Shown one piece after another: positions 53,787 through 61,935 of a DNA stretch of 64,000 nucleotides (position 1 is the stretch's first letter; each line of letters begins with the position of its first letter). This DNA comes from DAOUKH01 sp965261455 (GTDB taxonomy: Bacteria; Chloroflexota; Dehalococcoidia; SHYB01). The position numbers and the translations under genes were made by a program. The stretch spans positions 1,178,001 to 1,242,000 of the forward strand of contig OZ253453.1 in assembly GCA_965261455.1 (NCBI GenBank), in the 5' to 3' direction. The notes under the pieces were generated by a model. The model was not told the origin of the DNA, made no database searches, and worked only from the letters and a program-made list of their open reading frames with translations.

Positions 53787-55217
53787 ATGACACCCCCTCC
53801 GACGACTCTCCTGCGCTGGAGCCTCTCGGTCGCGATCATGACCGCGTTCCTCGCGGCGTGCTCGAGTGGAGCGCCGGCGGCGACCCCGGAGCCCACACCG
53901 TCCTCGGCCCCGGCGCAGGAACGAGAGACGCCGACGCCCTCCGCCAAAGCCGTCGCTCCAACCGATACGCCGGCCATCGACGCCCCCAGCGCCACGGCGG
54001 AGGCCGGCACCGACGGTGCGGACGTCGGCAGCCTTCTTTATGTCGGGAACGACGGCCACGTCTACGTGATGCGCGCCGACGGATCCGGCAAGGTGCGAAT
54101 CAGCGAACCCGACGGCGACGGCGACCGGACGGCGCACACCTGGCCCATGTGGTCCGGAGACGGCGCAGCAGTTGTGTTCTCACAGGTCGTGGTAGGGGCG
54201 GACGGGCCGCGCTTCTCCCTCCAATCGGCCACGCCCGGCGGCGCTCCCAGCGTCGTCTATGAGAGTCTCCCCGGGGCTCCATTCGTGGGCCGAAACGCTC
54301 CGCACTACACCAACGGCTCTCCCGACGGCCAACAGGTGGCGTTCTTGGCCGTAGCGGGGAATATGACGCTGTTTCTCGACGACGTCGCGGGCGATACCCC
54401 GGCGCGGTCCGTCGTACAAGGATCGCCGCTCTACTATGCGTGGACGGATGATTCGGCACGTCTCCTGATTCACCTTCAAGACAGCTTGCTGCTGTTCGAG
54501 CCGGACGTCGCCGACACGCTGACGCTCCTCGACCTACCGCTCTCCTGGGACTACCGAGCGCCGGACTGGTCGCCCGACGGGCGGCGCTTCGCCTTCGTCG
54601 GTGACACGGAAGACGCCGCTTCCCTCATGGTCGCTAACGCCGACGGATCCGACCCCAGAACGCTGGCGCCCGCGTCAAACACCAGCGCCTTCGCCTGGTC
54701 GCCCGACGGAAGCCTCATCGCCTTTGCCTCGACGGTGACGGCGAACGTCCCCGTGTTCGACCGCGTCCTGTTGGTCGAACCGGAGAATGGCCGGAGCCGG
54801 GTCCTGACCGAAGCGCCCACCATCGCCTTCTTCTGGTCGCCCGGCGGGGACCGCTTGGCCCTCATCGGCCTGTCGGAGCGGAGCGGCCACCTCATCGTCA
54901 CGGTGTTCGACATCGAGACGGGCGAGGGCCGTCAGGTCGCCGAGTTTATCCCCTCGTCGGATATGCGGGTCATGCTCTCGTTCTTCGACCAATACAAGGA
55001 GTCGCACCGCGTTTGGTCGGCGGACGGCCGCTACCTCGTGTTCAGCGGATCCCTGACGGGCGACGGCGCAACCCCCGAGTCGCACGTCCTGGTGATCGAC
55101 GCCTCGGGGGACGACCCGCCGCTGGCAGTCGCCGCGGGGGGCCTCGCATTCTGGTCGCCGGTCGCGGCCCCTTCCGTAGACGTCGGCGGCCGGGTGCGGT
55201 TGAACATCCGTCCCTAG
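53787..55217 (+). CDS. Beta-propeller (PD40/TolB-like) lipoprotein
   Basis: 476 residues. Signal peptide with lipobox FLAACSSG, then a Pro/Thr/Ala linker (about 25-75), then repeated WSPDGRR-type PD40 blades: PMWSGDGAAVVFS, GSPDGQQVAFLAV, PDWSPDGRRFAFVG, FAWSPDGSLIAFAS, FFWSPGGDRLALIG, VWSADGRYLVFSG. It should sit on the outer face of the membrane and bind a protein or ligand; function unknown. A TATACT box near 53751 may drive it. Confidence 0.85.
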   Translation: MTPPPTTLLRWSLSVAIMTAFLAACSSGAPAATPEPTPSSAPAQERETPTPSAKAVAPTDTPAIDAPSATAEAGTDGADVGSLLYVGNDGHVYVMRADGSGKVRISEPDGDGDRTAHTWPMWSGDGAAVVFSQVVVGADGPRFSLQSATPGGAPSVVYESLPGAPFVGRNAPHYTNGSPDGQQVAFLAVAGNMTLFLDDVAGDTPARSVVQGSPLYYAWTDDSARLLIHLQDSLLLFEPDVADTLTLLDLPLSWDYRAPDWSPDGRRFAFVGDTEDAASLMVANADGSDPRTLAPASNTSAFAWSPDGSLIAFASTVTANVPVFDRVLLVEPENGRSRVLTEAPTIAFFWSPGGDRLALIGLSERSGHLIVTVFDIETGEGRQVAEFIPSSDMRVMLSFFDQYKESHRVWSADGRYLVFSGSLTGDGATPESHVLVIDASGDDPPLAVAAGGLAFWSPVAAPSVDVGGRVRLNIRP

Positions 55218-55228
55218 CCGCCCCTCAA

Positions 55229-56152
55229 TCAGAACAGCGCGATGGGGTTCACCGCCGAGCCGGTGCCGCCGGGCATGTTCAGCGGGGCCACCGTCAGCAT
55301 GAACTCGTAGCGGCCCTCCTCCGCGCAGGCGTCGGCCAGCGGCTCGAGGAGGGCGTTGTCCAGCAGCGGCATCCCCAGCGTCGGGATGGCGCCGTGCACC
55401 GGCATCGGCATCTCGTAGCCGCTGGGGTTGTGATCGAGCATGTCCCAGACCAGGAGCGCCGCGTCGACATCGCGGAGCACCGGTAGACACGAGGCGTGCG
55501 CCCCCGGCCAGGGGGCCGGATTGACTCCGTAGGGTGTGTCCGGGTTGGCGGCCTGCCAGCGCTCGCGCCCCGCGTAGAGCACCACCGCGTCGCCGGGCAG
55601 CAGCTCGACGCCCTCGGCCTCCGCCGCCTCCTCGATCTCCCACCCATGAATGGGTGTCTCTCGCGTCACGAACGCCCCGCCGCGCAGCCGCGGGATGTCG
55701 ATCAGCACGCCGCGGGTGACGATCCCGTCGGCCCAGACGTCGATCGCGCCGAACGTCGCTCCCGTAAACGCGATCTCTCTCTCGGGGTCGCGGCCGTTGT
55801 ACATCTCGCCCTTGTACCAGAAGTGACAGAGCGCGTCCAAGTGGGTCATCGTCATCCCGTGGTGGTAGATGCCGAAGTAGTCCCCAGCGGCCCCGACCGG
55901 GGCGCCCTCCACCGGCGACCGGGTCATGTAGTGCTGCACGGGACGCGGATTGTGCGCCCCCATCGTCTTGTCCAACGGACGGCTCAGCGACACCGTCCGG
56001 CCCGATTTCACGAGACCGGCGGCCGCCACGCGCTTCTCCGGCGTGATCAGGTTCACCGTGCCGGCGGAGTCATCCTTCCCCCACCGGCCCCAATTCCTCC
56101 GGTCGGTGAGGTAGCCCAAGACCTCGGCTTCCGTCGGCGCGCGTTTCTCCAT
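55229..56152 (-). CDS. Cyclase family protein (kynurenine formamidase-like)
   Basis: 307 residues. The cyclase-family metal motif is HGMTMTHLDALCHF (HxxxxxHxDxxxHF), with SRPLDKTMGAHNPRP before it and HGAIPTLGMPLLDN later. The N-terminal NWGRWGKDDSAGTVNLITPEKR is typical of larger bacterial members. These enzymes hydrolyse amide or lactone bonds with a metal ion. Substrate unknown. Monocistronic; convergent with the lipoprotein gene. Confidence 0.88.
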   Translation of the reverse strand: MEKRAPTEAEVLGYLTDRRNWGRWGKDDSAGTVNLITPEKRVAAAGLVKSGRTVSLSRPLDKTMGAHNPRPVQHYMTRSPVEGAPVGAAGDYFGIYHHGMTMTHLDALCHFWYKGEMYNGRDPEREIAFTGATFGAIDVWADGIVTRGVLIDIPRLRGGAFVTRETPIHGWEIEEAAEAEGVELLPGDAVVLYAGRERWQAANPDTPYGVNPAPWPGAHASCLPVLRDVDAALLVWDMLDHNPSGYEMPMPVHGAIPTLGMPLLDNALLEPLADACAEEGRYEFMLTVAPLNMPGGTGSAVNPIALF

Positions 56153-56505
56153 TGAGCCGCCCCCTTCGATGCGATGCTATCGAACGCCGCGATTGTAGCG
56201 CAGCCGCCACCTTAAGCCTCTCCCCGTGAGGGAGCACCACAAACCTCCCCCCTCTGGAGACCCTTGCAAAACCGACTGGGCCCTGGCGGGGGGGGGGGGA
56301 GCGGAGGTGGCATTCACTTAAACCTCTCCCCCTCTGGGGGAGATTGAGAGAGGGCGGGGGAGGCGGGGGCCGCGCGACCTTGCTGAAGCCCACCCGCCGG
56401 TTACGCAAAGGTCTCCCCTGGGAGAGACTGAGAGAGAGCCGGTAACGCGGCTCTCGATTCGCGGTATGATTCGCCCGCCGCCACCACGGCTTTACGGAGG
56501 ACTCG
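56153..56505. repeat. Intergenic REP-like repeats, inverted copy
   Basis: No gene. Between about 56280 and 56440 there are pieces of the same repeat in the opposite orientation to the 30165 copy (CCGCGCGACCTTGCTGAAG, GAGGCGGGGG), plus CTCTCCCCCTCTGGGGGAGA (about 56325-56343) and TACGCAAAGGTCTCC. A G10 run at 56286-56300 may be prone to slippage. A GGAGGACTCG site precedes the next gene. Confidence 0.7.
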
Positions 56506-57336
56506 ATGACCGCCTTGGAACGCATCGGCCAGCACATTCACCGGCTGCACATCAAAGACACCCACGCCTTCCACCCCGGCGGGACGAATATCTACTTCGT
56601 CGGCGACCCCGCCACGGAGATGACCCTCGTCGACACCGGCGAGCAGGACCGCGAGTGGACGCGCCTGATCCTCGACGCCTACCGCGACCTCGGCGAGCCC
56701 AAGATCGCCGCCATCCTCATCACCCACGGACACGTCGACCACATCGGCGGCCTCGACCGCATCCACGAGGTCATGCGGGCGCCGGTGCGCTGCCACCCCA
56801 AGCTCGTCGAGAAGCTCACCCCCTACCTCGGCGCGGAGTGGGTGACGAAGCTGCGCTCCCGCGAGCGCATCGCCGCCGGCGGCGGAGCCGTCCTCGAAGC
56901 CCGCTTCACCCCGGGCCACGCCGAAGACCACGCCTGCTACTTCCTGAACACCGAGAAGATCGCCCTCACCGGCGACACCATCCTCGGCTCCAGCACCAGC
57001 GTCGTCCAAGACCTCGCCAGCTACATGAAGTCGCTCGCCCTCATCGAACGTTTCAAGCCGCACGTCATCTGCCCCGCCCACGGCAAGATCGTCCACAACG
57101 CGCCCGAGTGGGTCGCCGGCTACATCAAGCACCGCAACCTGCGCGAGCGCCAAGTCCTCGGCGCTCTCAAGGACGGCCTCGGCGACGCCGACGAGATCGC
57201 GGGCCGCATCTACCCCAAGAACCTCAAGAAGGCCCTGCGCCAAGCCGCCGCCGGCAACGTCCGCCAACACCTCGTCAAGCTCAAGAAGGACGGCCGAGTC
57301 GAAGAGGTACCGGCGCGCTACGTGGTGCCGGGGTAG
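56506..57336 (+). CDS. MBL-fold metallo-hydrolase (LACTB2/glyoxalase II-like)
   Basis: 276 residues, GGAGG site ahead of the ATG. Zinc motif THGHVDHIGG with H74, H76, D78, H79; further ligands in TPGHAEDHACY, LTGDTILG and CPAHGKIV. The C-terminal about 80 residues form a winged-helix-like region (GLGDADEIAGRIYPKNLKKAL), as in LACTB2-type hydrolases. It may act on thioesters or RNA; not resolved by sequence. Confidence 0.9.
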   Translation: MTALERIGQHIHRLHIKDTHAFHPGGTNIYFVGDPATEMTLVDTGEQDREWTRLILDAYRDLGEPKIAAILITHGHVDHIGGLDRIHEVMRAPVRCHPKLVEKLTPYLGAEWVTKLRSRERIAAGGGAVLEARFTPGHAEDHACYFLNTEKIALTGDTILGSSTSVVQDLASYMKSLALIERFKPHVICPAHGKIVHNAPEWVAGYIKHRNLRERQVLGALKDGLGDADEIAGRIYPKNLKKALRQAAAGNVRQHLVKLKKDGRVEEVPARYVVPG

Positions 57337-57471
57337 GGGAGGGCGTCGTTGCCCTTCACCCTCACGGCAAGGGTTGTGGGTGGTCTTGCGAAGGCTGGTG
57401 GCAGTCGGTATTCGAAATCTGGAAAGCCAGTGCGTGCTGCAGGATGCGCGGGTTCGGCGGCATTGTGGCAC

Positions 57472-57891
57472 TCATCGAGCATCTGGGGCTCGAACCAACT
57501 GAAGATTGGCGATGCCGACAAAGTCGCCGTCATGCGAGGCGAGCGGGCAATTCAGGAGGACCGCCGTCGCCGCGATCCAAGCGTCCGCCACTGCTAGCTC
57601 CCGTCCAACAGACTTCTGTTGGCTGCGCAATTGAGCGCACACCTCCACCAGTTCAGGGTTGGGCCAAACCACCTCGTACTGTTCGAGATGGCGGGCGAGT
57701 TCGGTCTTCCGCCTATCGCCCCAGCCCCTTGAGTACGCTCCATACCAGACCTCCTCAAGGGTCTGGTATGAGATGACGGCGCGACGGCCTTGAATCCGTT
57801 CCTCATAGTACGCGGCCTTGTCGTCCCTACGGAAGAAGTACGAGACGACATTGGTGTCCACGACCACCAAGTTGGCGTTCACGGCTACCAA
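57472..57891 (-). CDS. PIN-domain nuclease (VapC-like toxin)
   Basis: 139 residues. Acidic PIN residues: D12 (VVVDTNVVSYFF), E46/E47 (SYQTLEEVWYG), D103 (VADAWIAATAV) and D121/D123 (SHDGDF). VapC-type PIN proteins cut RNA. It overlaps the 3' end of the upstream 286-aa gene by 7 bp, an arrangement typical of antitoxin-toxin pairs, but the partner is not a normal short VapB. Confidence 0.88.
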   Translation of the reverse strand: MVAVNANLVVVDTNVVSYFFRRDDKAAYYEERIQGRRAVISYQTLEEVWYGAYSRGWGDRRKTELARHLEQYEVVWPNPELVEVCAQLRSQQKSVGRELAVADAWIAATAVLLNCPLASHDGDFVGIANLQLVRAPDAR

Positions 57892-58745
57892 TCCGAGGAT
57901 TCCCCTCGGCTTACGTCACGGCCTTCACGGATGGCGCGGTTGAACTCGTCCACGTCGAAAGGTTCGCTCGCGGTGACGACGTTCTTAGAGGAAAAGACCT
58001 TCGGGTTGGGATCATCCAAGAAAGTGGCCATGTCGAAGGGCTCATGCCATGAGCGCGTCCCGCTGAGTTGCATGACGTCCACCGCCGTCCAAACACCATC
58101 CTTACGAAACCGCCCGCGGCCTCTGACCTCGACGTACTGCTTCGCCAGATCGAGCATTGCTTCATCTAGTGGCTCGTCGAACCGCAGCCGGACGTAGCCG
58201 CCGACGCTCCGATGGAGTTGCGCCGTCCGCTTATCCCAGTTCACCGCCTTGAGCCAACCGTGAAGGAGAGCCTCTTCGGTCCCCGGGCCGACCCGCCTAG
58301 CGCGGCTTCTACGCTTGATCTCGACTCTTCGGGAGTCGTCAGCACCGCCAAGCCAGACCCGTACGCCTTGTGGAAGCGCGGACGGTATTTGGTAGAGCCT
58401 GGCCGTCACCACTCCAGGCAATGTAGAGTTCTCGCTTCCATTCCAATTCTGTAGGGCGTCGAACGCTCGAAGCCCGTAGTCCCTCTGGAAGACTTCAACG
58501 TTCCCTGACGGCTCCCGCGCCAATTCGGCAACAAAGGACCCCGGCTTGGTGGACACCAGCCTCAAGGCGCTCTGCTCCTGTATCCACTTGGGTCGTCTGC
58601 CCCGCTTTGGCTGCTGCTCTCCCAGGTGTTCGACCATCAGCCGCATAGCGTCTTGCACGCCTTCCAGGGTGGTGATGAGGGCGGCCACCGGCACGCCGCC
58701 TTCAGCGACCCGCGGCCCTTCCAACGTGAGGGATAGTTGTTTCAT
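57885..58745 (-). CDS. Unknown 286-aa protein paired with PIN nuclease
   Basis: Read from ATG 58745, eight bases after AGGAGG. N-terminal part: KQLSLTLEGPRVAEGGVPVA and LITTLEGVQDAMRLMVEHLG; middle part rich in beta strands (ALRLVSTKPGSFVAELAREP, SVGGYVRLRFDEPL); C-terminus an acidic tail FDVDEFNRAIREGRDVSRGE. No known domain recognised. The tail resembles a flexible antitoxin-type segment that could block the PIN site. Operon with the PIN gene; a candidate non-classical antitoxin or partner. Confidence 0.75.
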   Translation of the reverse strand: MKQLSLTLEGPRVAEGGVPVAALITTLEGVQDAMRLMVEHLGEQQPKRGRRPKWIQEQSALRLVSTKPGSFVAELAREPSGNVEVFQRDYGLRAFDALQNWNGSENSTLPGVVTARLYQIPSALPQGVRVWLGGADDSRRVEIKRRSRARRVGPGTEEALLHGWLKAVNWDKRTAQLHRSVGGYVRLRFDEPLDEAMLDLAKQYVEVRGRGRFRKDGVWTAVDVMQLSGTRSWHEPFDMATFLDDPNPKVFSSKNVVTASEPFDVDEFNRAIREGRDVSRGESSDW

Positions 58746-58994
58746 CACCATGTCCTCCTTCTGGCACCGGAGCGCCGGCATGGTGTCGACGGGACGCTGC
58801 GGATTATACCCCGGCCCGCACCATTGGCCACGTCAGCACTTCATATCGGTCGCCTCCCACCGTGCTTCCCCGCTCTCACCATCCAGACCGTCATGCGCCC
58901 CTCCTTACACCCTAGCGCAGCGCATTGTACCGTTTGACAGCCCACGCTTCCGTTGGTACGTTCGCGGCCCAGCGGGAACAAAACGGAGGTTCAT

Positions 58995-59426
58995 ATGACG
59001 GACGAGCGGAGCCGCCGCACGGCGGACGAGGTCGAGATCGCCAAGCTGCTGGCAAAGCTGGCACAAATGGCCGACGACGGCGACCTGAACGAGTACGCGC
59101 AGCTTTTCACCAAGGACGGCTCGTGGACCGGGCCCGGCGGCGATACGCGAACCGGGCGGCCCGACATCATCGCGGGGGCGCAGCAACGTCGGGACGCCGG
59201 CATCCAAGGCCCCGGCACGAACTCCTTCCACCTCATCTCGAACATCAACATCGAGGTCGACGGCGACGCGGCGGCAGGCAAGGCGTACTTCCACTACTAC
59301 CGCAACGCCGACGCCATGCCTCAGATCACCAGCATGGGCGTCTATCGCGATCAGTTCCGCCGCACGCCCGAGGGCTGGCGCATGGCGAAGCGGGTGATTC
59401 ACGGCCCGACCGTCGCCCCGCCCTAG
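58995..59426 (+). CDS. SnoaL-like / NTF2-fold protein
   Basis: 143 residues from ATG 58995 with ACGGAGG ahead. Pattern: EIAKLLAKLAQMADDGDLNEYAQLFTKDGSWTGPGG (helix then strand), RTGRPDIIAGAQQRRD, SFHLISNINIEVDGDAAAGKAYFHYY and VYRDQFRRTPEGWRMAKRVI. It fits the SnoaL_4 branch (steroid isomerase or dehydratase-like, or small polyketide cyclases). Substrate unknown. A nearby SDR gene (59999-60817) could act on a related compound, but this is speculative. Confidence 0.85.
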   Translation: MTDERSRRTADEVEIAKLLAKLAQMADDGDLNEYAQLFTKDGSWTGPGGDTRTGRPDIIAGAQQRRDAGIQGPGTNSFHLISNINIEVDGDAAAGKAYFHYYRNADAMPQITSMGVYRDQFRRTPEGWRMAKRVIHGPTVAPP

Positions 59427-59608
59427 AACCCTCAATCCCGTAGGGGCGCCCCTCGTGGGCGCCCGTCCCCACCCCCGAATCGCCCCTCGACAACCCCCTG
59501 CAGGCCAATTCTGCCCCCGGATGACCCTTGACAGGCCTTGTCAAGGGGGTTTATCGTTAGCCTAGAACATTAGTGCTATGCCCCGTAACGGCGGGAAACC
59601 TGTGTTCC
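59427..59608. other. Gap before the tandem repeat
   Basis: About 180 bp without a gene; contains GTAGGGGCGCCCCT and a CTTGACAGGCCTTGTCAAG palindrome at about 59528-59546. Nothing coding is seen. Confidence 0.5.
59528..59546. repeat. Inverted repeat CTTGACAGG-C-CTTGTCAAG
   Basis: Nine-base arms, CTTGACAGG and CTTGTCAAG, with 8 of 9 pairs (CTTGACAGG against the complement CTTGACAAG). Followed by GGGGGTTTATCG. It could be a weak terminator after the SnoaL-like gene or a regulator site. Confidence 0.5.
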
Positions 59609-59930
59609 GCGCCTCCCGCGAGGGAGCGTGCAACCGCGCCGGCAGACGCCTTTCGAGGCCTCCCCCAGCGCCGCGCCTCCCGCGAGGGAGCGTGCAACCG
59701 CGCCGGTAGACGCCCTTCGGGGCCTCCCCCAGCGCCGCGCCTCCCGCGAGGGAGTGTGCACCTGCGCCGGTAGATGCCCTTCGGGGCCTCCCCCGGCGCC
59801 GCGCCTCCCCGCAAGGGGAGTGTGCACCTGCGCCGGACCACCCGACTGAGCGTGTGCCGGCGCGCGCCTCTCCGCAAGGGGAGCGTGCGACCCGCGCCGG
59901 GCCGCCCCTTCGGGGGCGGGGCCGGTGTAC
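59609..59930. repeat. 64-bp tandem repeat, about five copies
   Basis: Units start GCGCCTCCC at 59609, 59673, 59737 and 59801 (exact 64-bp period), then a more diverged unit at about 59864. Each unit has a hairpin CTCCCGCGAGGGAG (or CCCCGCAAGGGG in later copies), GTGCAACCGCGCCGG or GTGCACCTGCGCCGG, and CCCTTCGGGGCCTCCCCC. The first three units are nearly identical. There are no spacers, so this is not a CRISPR array. Confidence 0.9.
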
Positions 59931-59998
59931 GCGACTTAAGCCGAGCTGCGCCCAAAACGCTCCACGAGCCCTGCGAACTCGCCTCGCCCAGAGAAGGT

Positions 59999-60817
59999 CT
60001 AGTCCTTCACCAGCGGGTAGCGCTCGTAGATGTCGACGCCCAGCTCCGTCATCAGGTCTTCGTCGTAGACGATGCGCCCGGTGTAGGCCTTGGGGTCCTG
60101 CGACACCATCCAGACGGCGGCGTCGGCGGTGATTTGGCCCGTCTCCCACGCGCCCACGAAGGGGTGGCCGGGGCCGCGGAACCAGACTTGGCCCTCGGTG
60201 GCGACGCCCCGCTTCGGCGAGACGACGTTGACCGCGATCCCGTAGGGCCATATCTCGCCGGCTAGGCCCTGCGTCAGGCGCTCGGTGTGGCGCTTGCCAG
60301 CGCCATAGGCCGTGCCGCCGGCGGCCACGGCGTCGTAGGGCCCCTCGCCCGGCCCGATCGCGCCGGTGGAGGAGAGGTTCAGGATGTGCCCCCCGCCCTG
60401 TTCCTTCATCTGAGGCAGCACGGCCTTTGCCGAAACGAAGATGGGCCGGATGTTGATCTTCCACAGCAGGTCGAAGTGCTTCGTCTGCATGTCCTCGATC
60501 TTGCCGGGAATCAGCACCGCCGCGTTGTTGACCCAGACGTCGAGGCGGCCCCACCGATCGACCGCCGCCGCGGCCAGCGCCTCGATCTGCGCGTCGTCGG
60601 TCACGTCGCAGCGGACGCCGATCGCCTCGCCGCCGGCCTCCTCGATCTGCGCCACCGTCTTCGCGATACTGCCGGGAATCCGAAAGTCGCCCTCGTTCTC
60701 CGTACGCGCCGACACCACCACCTTCGCGCCCTCGGCGGCGAAGGTGAGCGCCATGTCGCGCCCGATGCCCCGGCTCGCGCCGGTCACGACGACGATCTTG
60801 CCTTCGAGTTTGTCCAT
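59999..60817 (-). CDS. Short-chain dehydrogenase/reductase
   Basis: 272 residues from MDKLEGKIVVVTGASRGIG. Dinucleotide motif TGASRGIG (12-19), NNAAVLIPGK, catalytic Ser in LNLSSTG and YxxxK in TAYGAGKRH. The frame runs further upstream, but the ATG at 60817 fits the family. The catalytic loop GEGPYDAVAAGG is longer than usual. It is an NAD(P)-dependent oxidoreductase; substrate unknown. Confidence 0.92.
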   Translation of the reverse strand: MDKLEGKIVVVTGASRGIGRDMALTFAAEGAKVVVSARTENEGDFRIPGSIAKTVAQIEEAGGEAIGVRCDVTDDAQIEALAAAAVDRWGRLDVWVNNAAVLIPGKIEDMQTKHFDLLWKINIRPIFVSAKAVLPQMKEQGGGHILNLSSTGAIGPGEGPYDAVAAGGTAYGAGKRHTERLTQGLAGEIWPYGIAVNVVSPKRGVATEGQVWFRGPGHPFVGAWETGQITADAAVWMVSQDPKAYTGRIVYDEDLMTELGVDIYERYPLVKD

Positions 60818-60980
60818 ACCTCTCGCGCCCCTCTCCCGCCGGACCCGGCGAGTCGAACGTTCGTGCCATTCTAGCCCGCGCCTCCCGTAACGCCAACGGC
60901 GCGCGGCGTGCTGGTATGCTTGCGCCAAGCCGAACGCGCCAACGAGCGCGCTACTGAAACAAGAAAGGGACCGTGAGCCT

Positions 60981-61301
60981 ATGTACCTGGTCCGAAGAGT
61001 CGCAAAGACGCAGCCCGGCAAGTCGTGGCAAGTCGCCGGTTATCTGGCGAAGATCTGCGCCGCCTACGAGGAGAACGGGCGTGACAAGGCGCGAATCTAC
61101 ATCGGCGGCGGGCTGCCCGGCGATCAGAATGTGGCCTACGCCGAATGGACGCAAGAGCGCATCGAGCCCAACTTCTTCGAGAACATCCCCAAGGCCGTCT
61201 TCGAGGTCAGCGGCCAGATGATGCCGCTCGTCACCTCCTACGAGATCGAGTTCTACGAGGTGGCGACGGCGGAGAAGCTGACGCAGCGCGGCCTCGCCTA
61301 A
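60981..61301 (+). CDS. Conserved-looking 106-aa protein, unknown
   Basis: 106 residues, MYLVRRVAKTQPGKSWQVAG then YLAKICAAYEENGRDKARIY, EWTQERIEPNFF, YEIEFYEVATAEKL. Likely a compact alpha/beta fold of the dimeric ferredoxin-like (NIPSNAP/ABM-like) kind, judging from the strand-helix-strand pattern; this is tentative. A GAAAGGGA site lies just upstream. It precedes the selenoprotein gene by 77 bp in the same direction, but that gene has its own promoter. Confidence 0.7.
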   Translation: MYLVRRVAKTQPGKSWQVAGYLAKICAAYEENGRDKARIYIGGGLPGDQNVAYAEWTQERIEPNFFENIPKAVFEVSGQMMPLVTSYEIEFYEVATAEKLTQRGLA

Positions 61302-61315
61302 CCGCGCCCGTTCGC

Positions 61316-61344
61316 TTGACACGCTCGAAGCGCCTGCCTAGAGT
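61316..61344 (+). promoter_or_regulatory. Promoter of the UGSC selenoprotein gene (TTGACA - 17 - TAGAGT)
   Basis: TTGACA (61316-61321) and TAGAGT (61339-61344), 17-base spacer. Expected start near 61351, 28 nt before ATG 61379; GAGGTGG then serves as ribosome-binding site. Confidence 0.7.
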
Positions 61345-61378
61345 CCGATGGCAAGAACCCCCCGGTGCGAGGTGGACG

Positions 61379-61924
61379 ATGTCTGATCGAATCACCATCC
61401 TGCTCCCCCACGGCGAGTCCGACGAGACCGCGACCAAGCTCGCCGAGCGGCTGCCCGACCTCCACGGCAAGAAGGTCGGCTTCGTGGACAACGAGCTCTG
61501 GCGCTCGATGCACATCCTCGTCGACGAGCTCGGCGAGACCCTCAAGCGCGACCACGGCGTCACCGAGACGGAGACCATCTTCCTCTCGCCCGGCGCGGGG
61601 GGCCTCCCCAAGAAGTACCAGGACGCGCTGGAGGACCTCGCCGCGAGAGTCGACGCGGTGGTGACCGGCCTCGGCAACTGAGGCTCCTGCACCGCGTGGA
61701 GTATCCACGAAAGCGCGAGTCTCGAAGAGCTTGGCATCCCCACCGTCGGCTTCGTCACCGAGCAGTTCAAGGGCCTGGCCAACGCCACCGCCCGCGGCAA
61801 GAGGATGCCCGACCTCCCCATCATCGTCCTCCCCCACCGCTACGACCACCTGCCCGAAGAGGACATCCGTGAGGACGTGCGCAACCGCGTCGGCGACGTC
61901 ATAAAAATCCTGACGCAAGAATAG
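61379..61924 (+). CDS. UGSC-family selenoprotein (in-frame UGA = Sec101)
   Basis: 181 residues if the TGA at 61679-61681 is read as selenocysteine. N-terminal half: MSDRITILLPHGESDETATK, GKKVGFVDNELWRSMHIL, ETIFLSPGAGGLPKKYQDAL, VDAVVTGLGN. Then U101-G-S-C-T-A-W-S-I-H-E, LEELGIPTVGFVTEQF, MPDLPIIVLPHRYDHLPEED and the true stop TAG at 61922. The motif name-gives the UGSC family. The second half keeps codon use and family pattern, so UGA is not a real stop. Function unknown; a redox or thiol-type role is guessed from the U/C pair. Confidence 0.93.
61679..61724 (+). promoter_or_regulatory. Bacterial SECIS-like hairpin at the UGA codon
   Basis: The RNA UGAGGCUC (61679-61686, beginning with the UGA) pairs over all 8 positions (two wobbles) with GAGUCUCG (61717-61724). 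Inside it, CGUGG (61695-61699) pairs with CCACG (61705-61709) around the loop AGUAU. The apical loop is 18 nt after UGA, in the range used by bacterial SelB. Confidence 0.8.
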
Positions 61925-61935
61925 CGGCCCGCCAC

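Noticed and set aside
59609..59930. Possible CRISPR array
   Set aside because: Repeats are contiguous 64-bp units without unique spacers, and no cas gene is in the window.
61379..61681. A normal 100-aa protein ending at TGA 61681
   Set aside because: The frame continues with the UGSC motif and conserved-looking C-terminus, and the UGA lies in a SECIS-like hairpin.
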